7,189 bases of DNA from NCBI GenBank assembly GCA_946615785.1, contig CAMOIA010000082.1, positions 1-7,189 of the forward strand, in the 5' to 3' direction. The DNA is from an uncultured Clostridia bacterium (lineage in GTDB: Bacteria > Bacillota > Clostridia > Christensenellales > Aristaeellaceae). Positions 6,850 to 7,189 of the stretch are shown here, one piece after another. A program made the position numbers and the translations under genes. Under the pieces are notes generated by a model. The model saw only the letters and a program-made list of their open reading frames with translations. It was not told the origin of the DNA and made no database searches. How positions within the stretch are numbered: the stretch's first letter is position 1; each line of letters opens with the position of its first letter.

Positions 6850-6861
6850 GTTCTATCCATC

Positions 6862-6907
6862 AAAAGGGGCCGTCCGCCCGCTGCTTTTCGCACCGAACGG
6901 ACGGCCC
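6862..6907 (-). terminator. Intrinsic terminator after the upstream solute-binding protein gene
   Basis: On the minus strand GGGCCGTCCG (6907-6898) pairs perfectly with CGGACGGCCC (6876-6867) across a 21-base loop and is followed by a further C and TTTT (6865-6862). It begins 27 bases after the stop codon of the solute-binding protein gene. The 10-bp GC-rich stem with a short U tract should terminate well but perhaps not completely. Confidence 0.85.
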
Positions 6908-6934
6908 GGGGGGGTCAACGGGCACTGAAATTCA

Positions 6935-7189
6935 TTATTTGGCCAGGTATTCGTTGTAAGCGTTCTGATACAGCTCAATGTAGCGCTCCACGCCGATGCC
7001 CTTGGCCTGCGCCTGGAAATCGTTCCAGCTCTCGTCGGTCACGCCGTTGCGCACGAAGTTGGAGAAGGATTCTTCAACCAGCTTCTGCAGGTCGTTGTAG
7101 ATATCCGCCGCTTCGGTCGCGTCGTCGTTGCTCATCTTGCTCCGGTCGCGCAGGTACTGGCAGCTCTTGTACTCCAGAACGCACGCCGC
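6935..7189 (-). CDS. Extracellular solute-binding protein, C-terminal 83 residues (cut by window edge)
   Basis: The frame is open from the window edge through AACVLEYKSCQYLRDRSK and MSNDDATEAADIYNDLQKLV to the final NAYNEYLAK and TAA. The end matches the closing helices of family 1 carbohydrate-binding proteins of ABC importers: SFSNFVRNGVTDESWNDF, then GVERYIELYQNAYNEYLAK. It aligns with the C-terminus of the complete lipoprotein in this window (NGVTDESWNDF against KGVTEENTAEF), so the two are distant paralogues. The methionine at 7135 is internal, because coding sequence continues upstream of it. Signal peptide, binding residues and any neighbouring permeases lie outside the window. An intrinsic terminator follows, so this gene probably ends a transporter operon. 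Confidence 0.85.
   Translation of the reverse strand, partial: AACVLEYKSCQYLRDRSKMSNDDATEAADIYNDLQKLVEESFSNFVRNGVTDESWNDFQAQAKGIGVERYIELYQNAYNEYLAK

Noticed and set aside
6837..6893. GTG start at 6893 extending the esterase-like protein by 19 residues
   Set aside because: The extension would be encoded by the terminator stem, has no ribosome binding site and would bury the signal peptide; the ATG at 6836 has GAGGAGG at ideal spacing.
6908..6922. TTGACC on the minus strand just before the terminator as a -35 box for the esterase-like gene
   Set aside because: No -10-like hexamer occurs 16 to 18 bases downstream; that sequence is the GC-rich terminator stem and loop.
1..7189. CRISPR arrays, tRNA or rRNA genes, insertion sequences, attachment sites
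   Set aside because: No spaced direct repeats, structural RNA signatures, transposase motifs or terminal inverted repeats were seen on either strand.

Overview
The window is a GC-rich stretch in which every supported gene lies on the minus strand, so transcription runs from right to left. The gene families, strong Shine-Dalgarno sites (GAGGAGG, AAAGGAG, AAGGAGA) and a membrane-spanning AraC-type regulator point to a Gram-positive Firmicute. The best guess is a gut- or rumen-type Clostridia lineage that eats plant polysaccharides. That is an inference from gene content; no taxonomic marker is present.

Layout in the direction of transcription: (1) 7189-6935, the C-terminal 83 codons of an extracellular solute-binding protein, closed by a strong intrinsic terminator (6907-6862). 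(2) 6836-4269, a secreted 855-residue multidomain protein: signal peptide, CBM9-like domain, FIVAR-like helical domain and a C-terminal alpha/beta-hydrolase domain resembling CE15 glucuronoyl esterases but with altered active-site motifs. (3) 4268-4121, a control region with a consensus extended -10 promoter followed by a 12-bp perfect hairpin in the leader. (4) 4120-2573, a LipO-like solute-binding lipoprotein. (5) 2567-324, a 747-residue membrane-anchored AraC-family regulator starting at TTG, with an exceptionally strong intragenic inverted repeat. (6) 310-1, the N-terminus of a family 43 glycoside hydrolase, cut by the window edge and easily missed because it has no stop codon in the window.

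The genes read as part of a hemicellulose- or pectin-use locus. A secreted carbohydrate-binding esterase-like protein would work outside the cell, binding lipoproteins would capture released oligosaccharides, a transmembrane regulator could sense an extracellular signal, and a GH43 without signal peptide would trim side chains or oligosaccharides in the cytoplasm. Genes 4 to 6 are packed with gaps of 5 and 13 bases and form a likely operon from the 4202-4230 promoter. No permease genes are visible. The most interesting points are the degenerate CE15-like active site in an unusual three-domain architecture, the regulatory hairpins, and the direct pairing of a binding lipoprotein with a membrane regulator.
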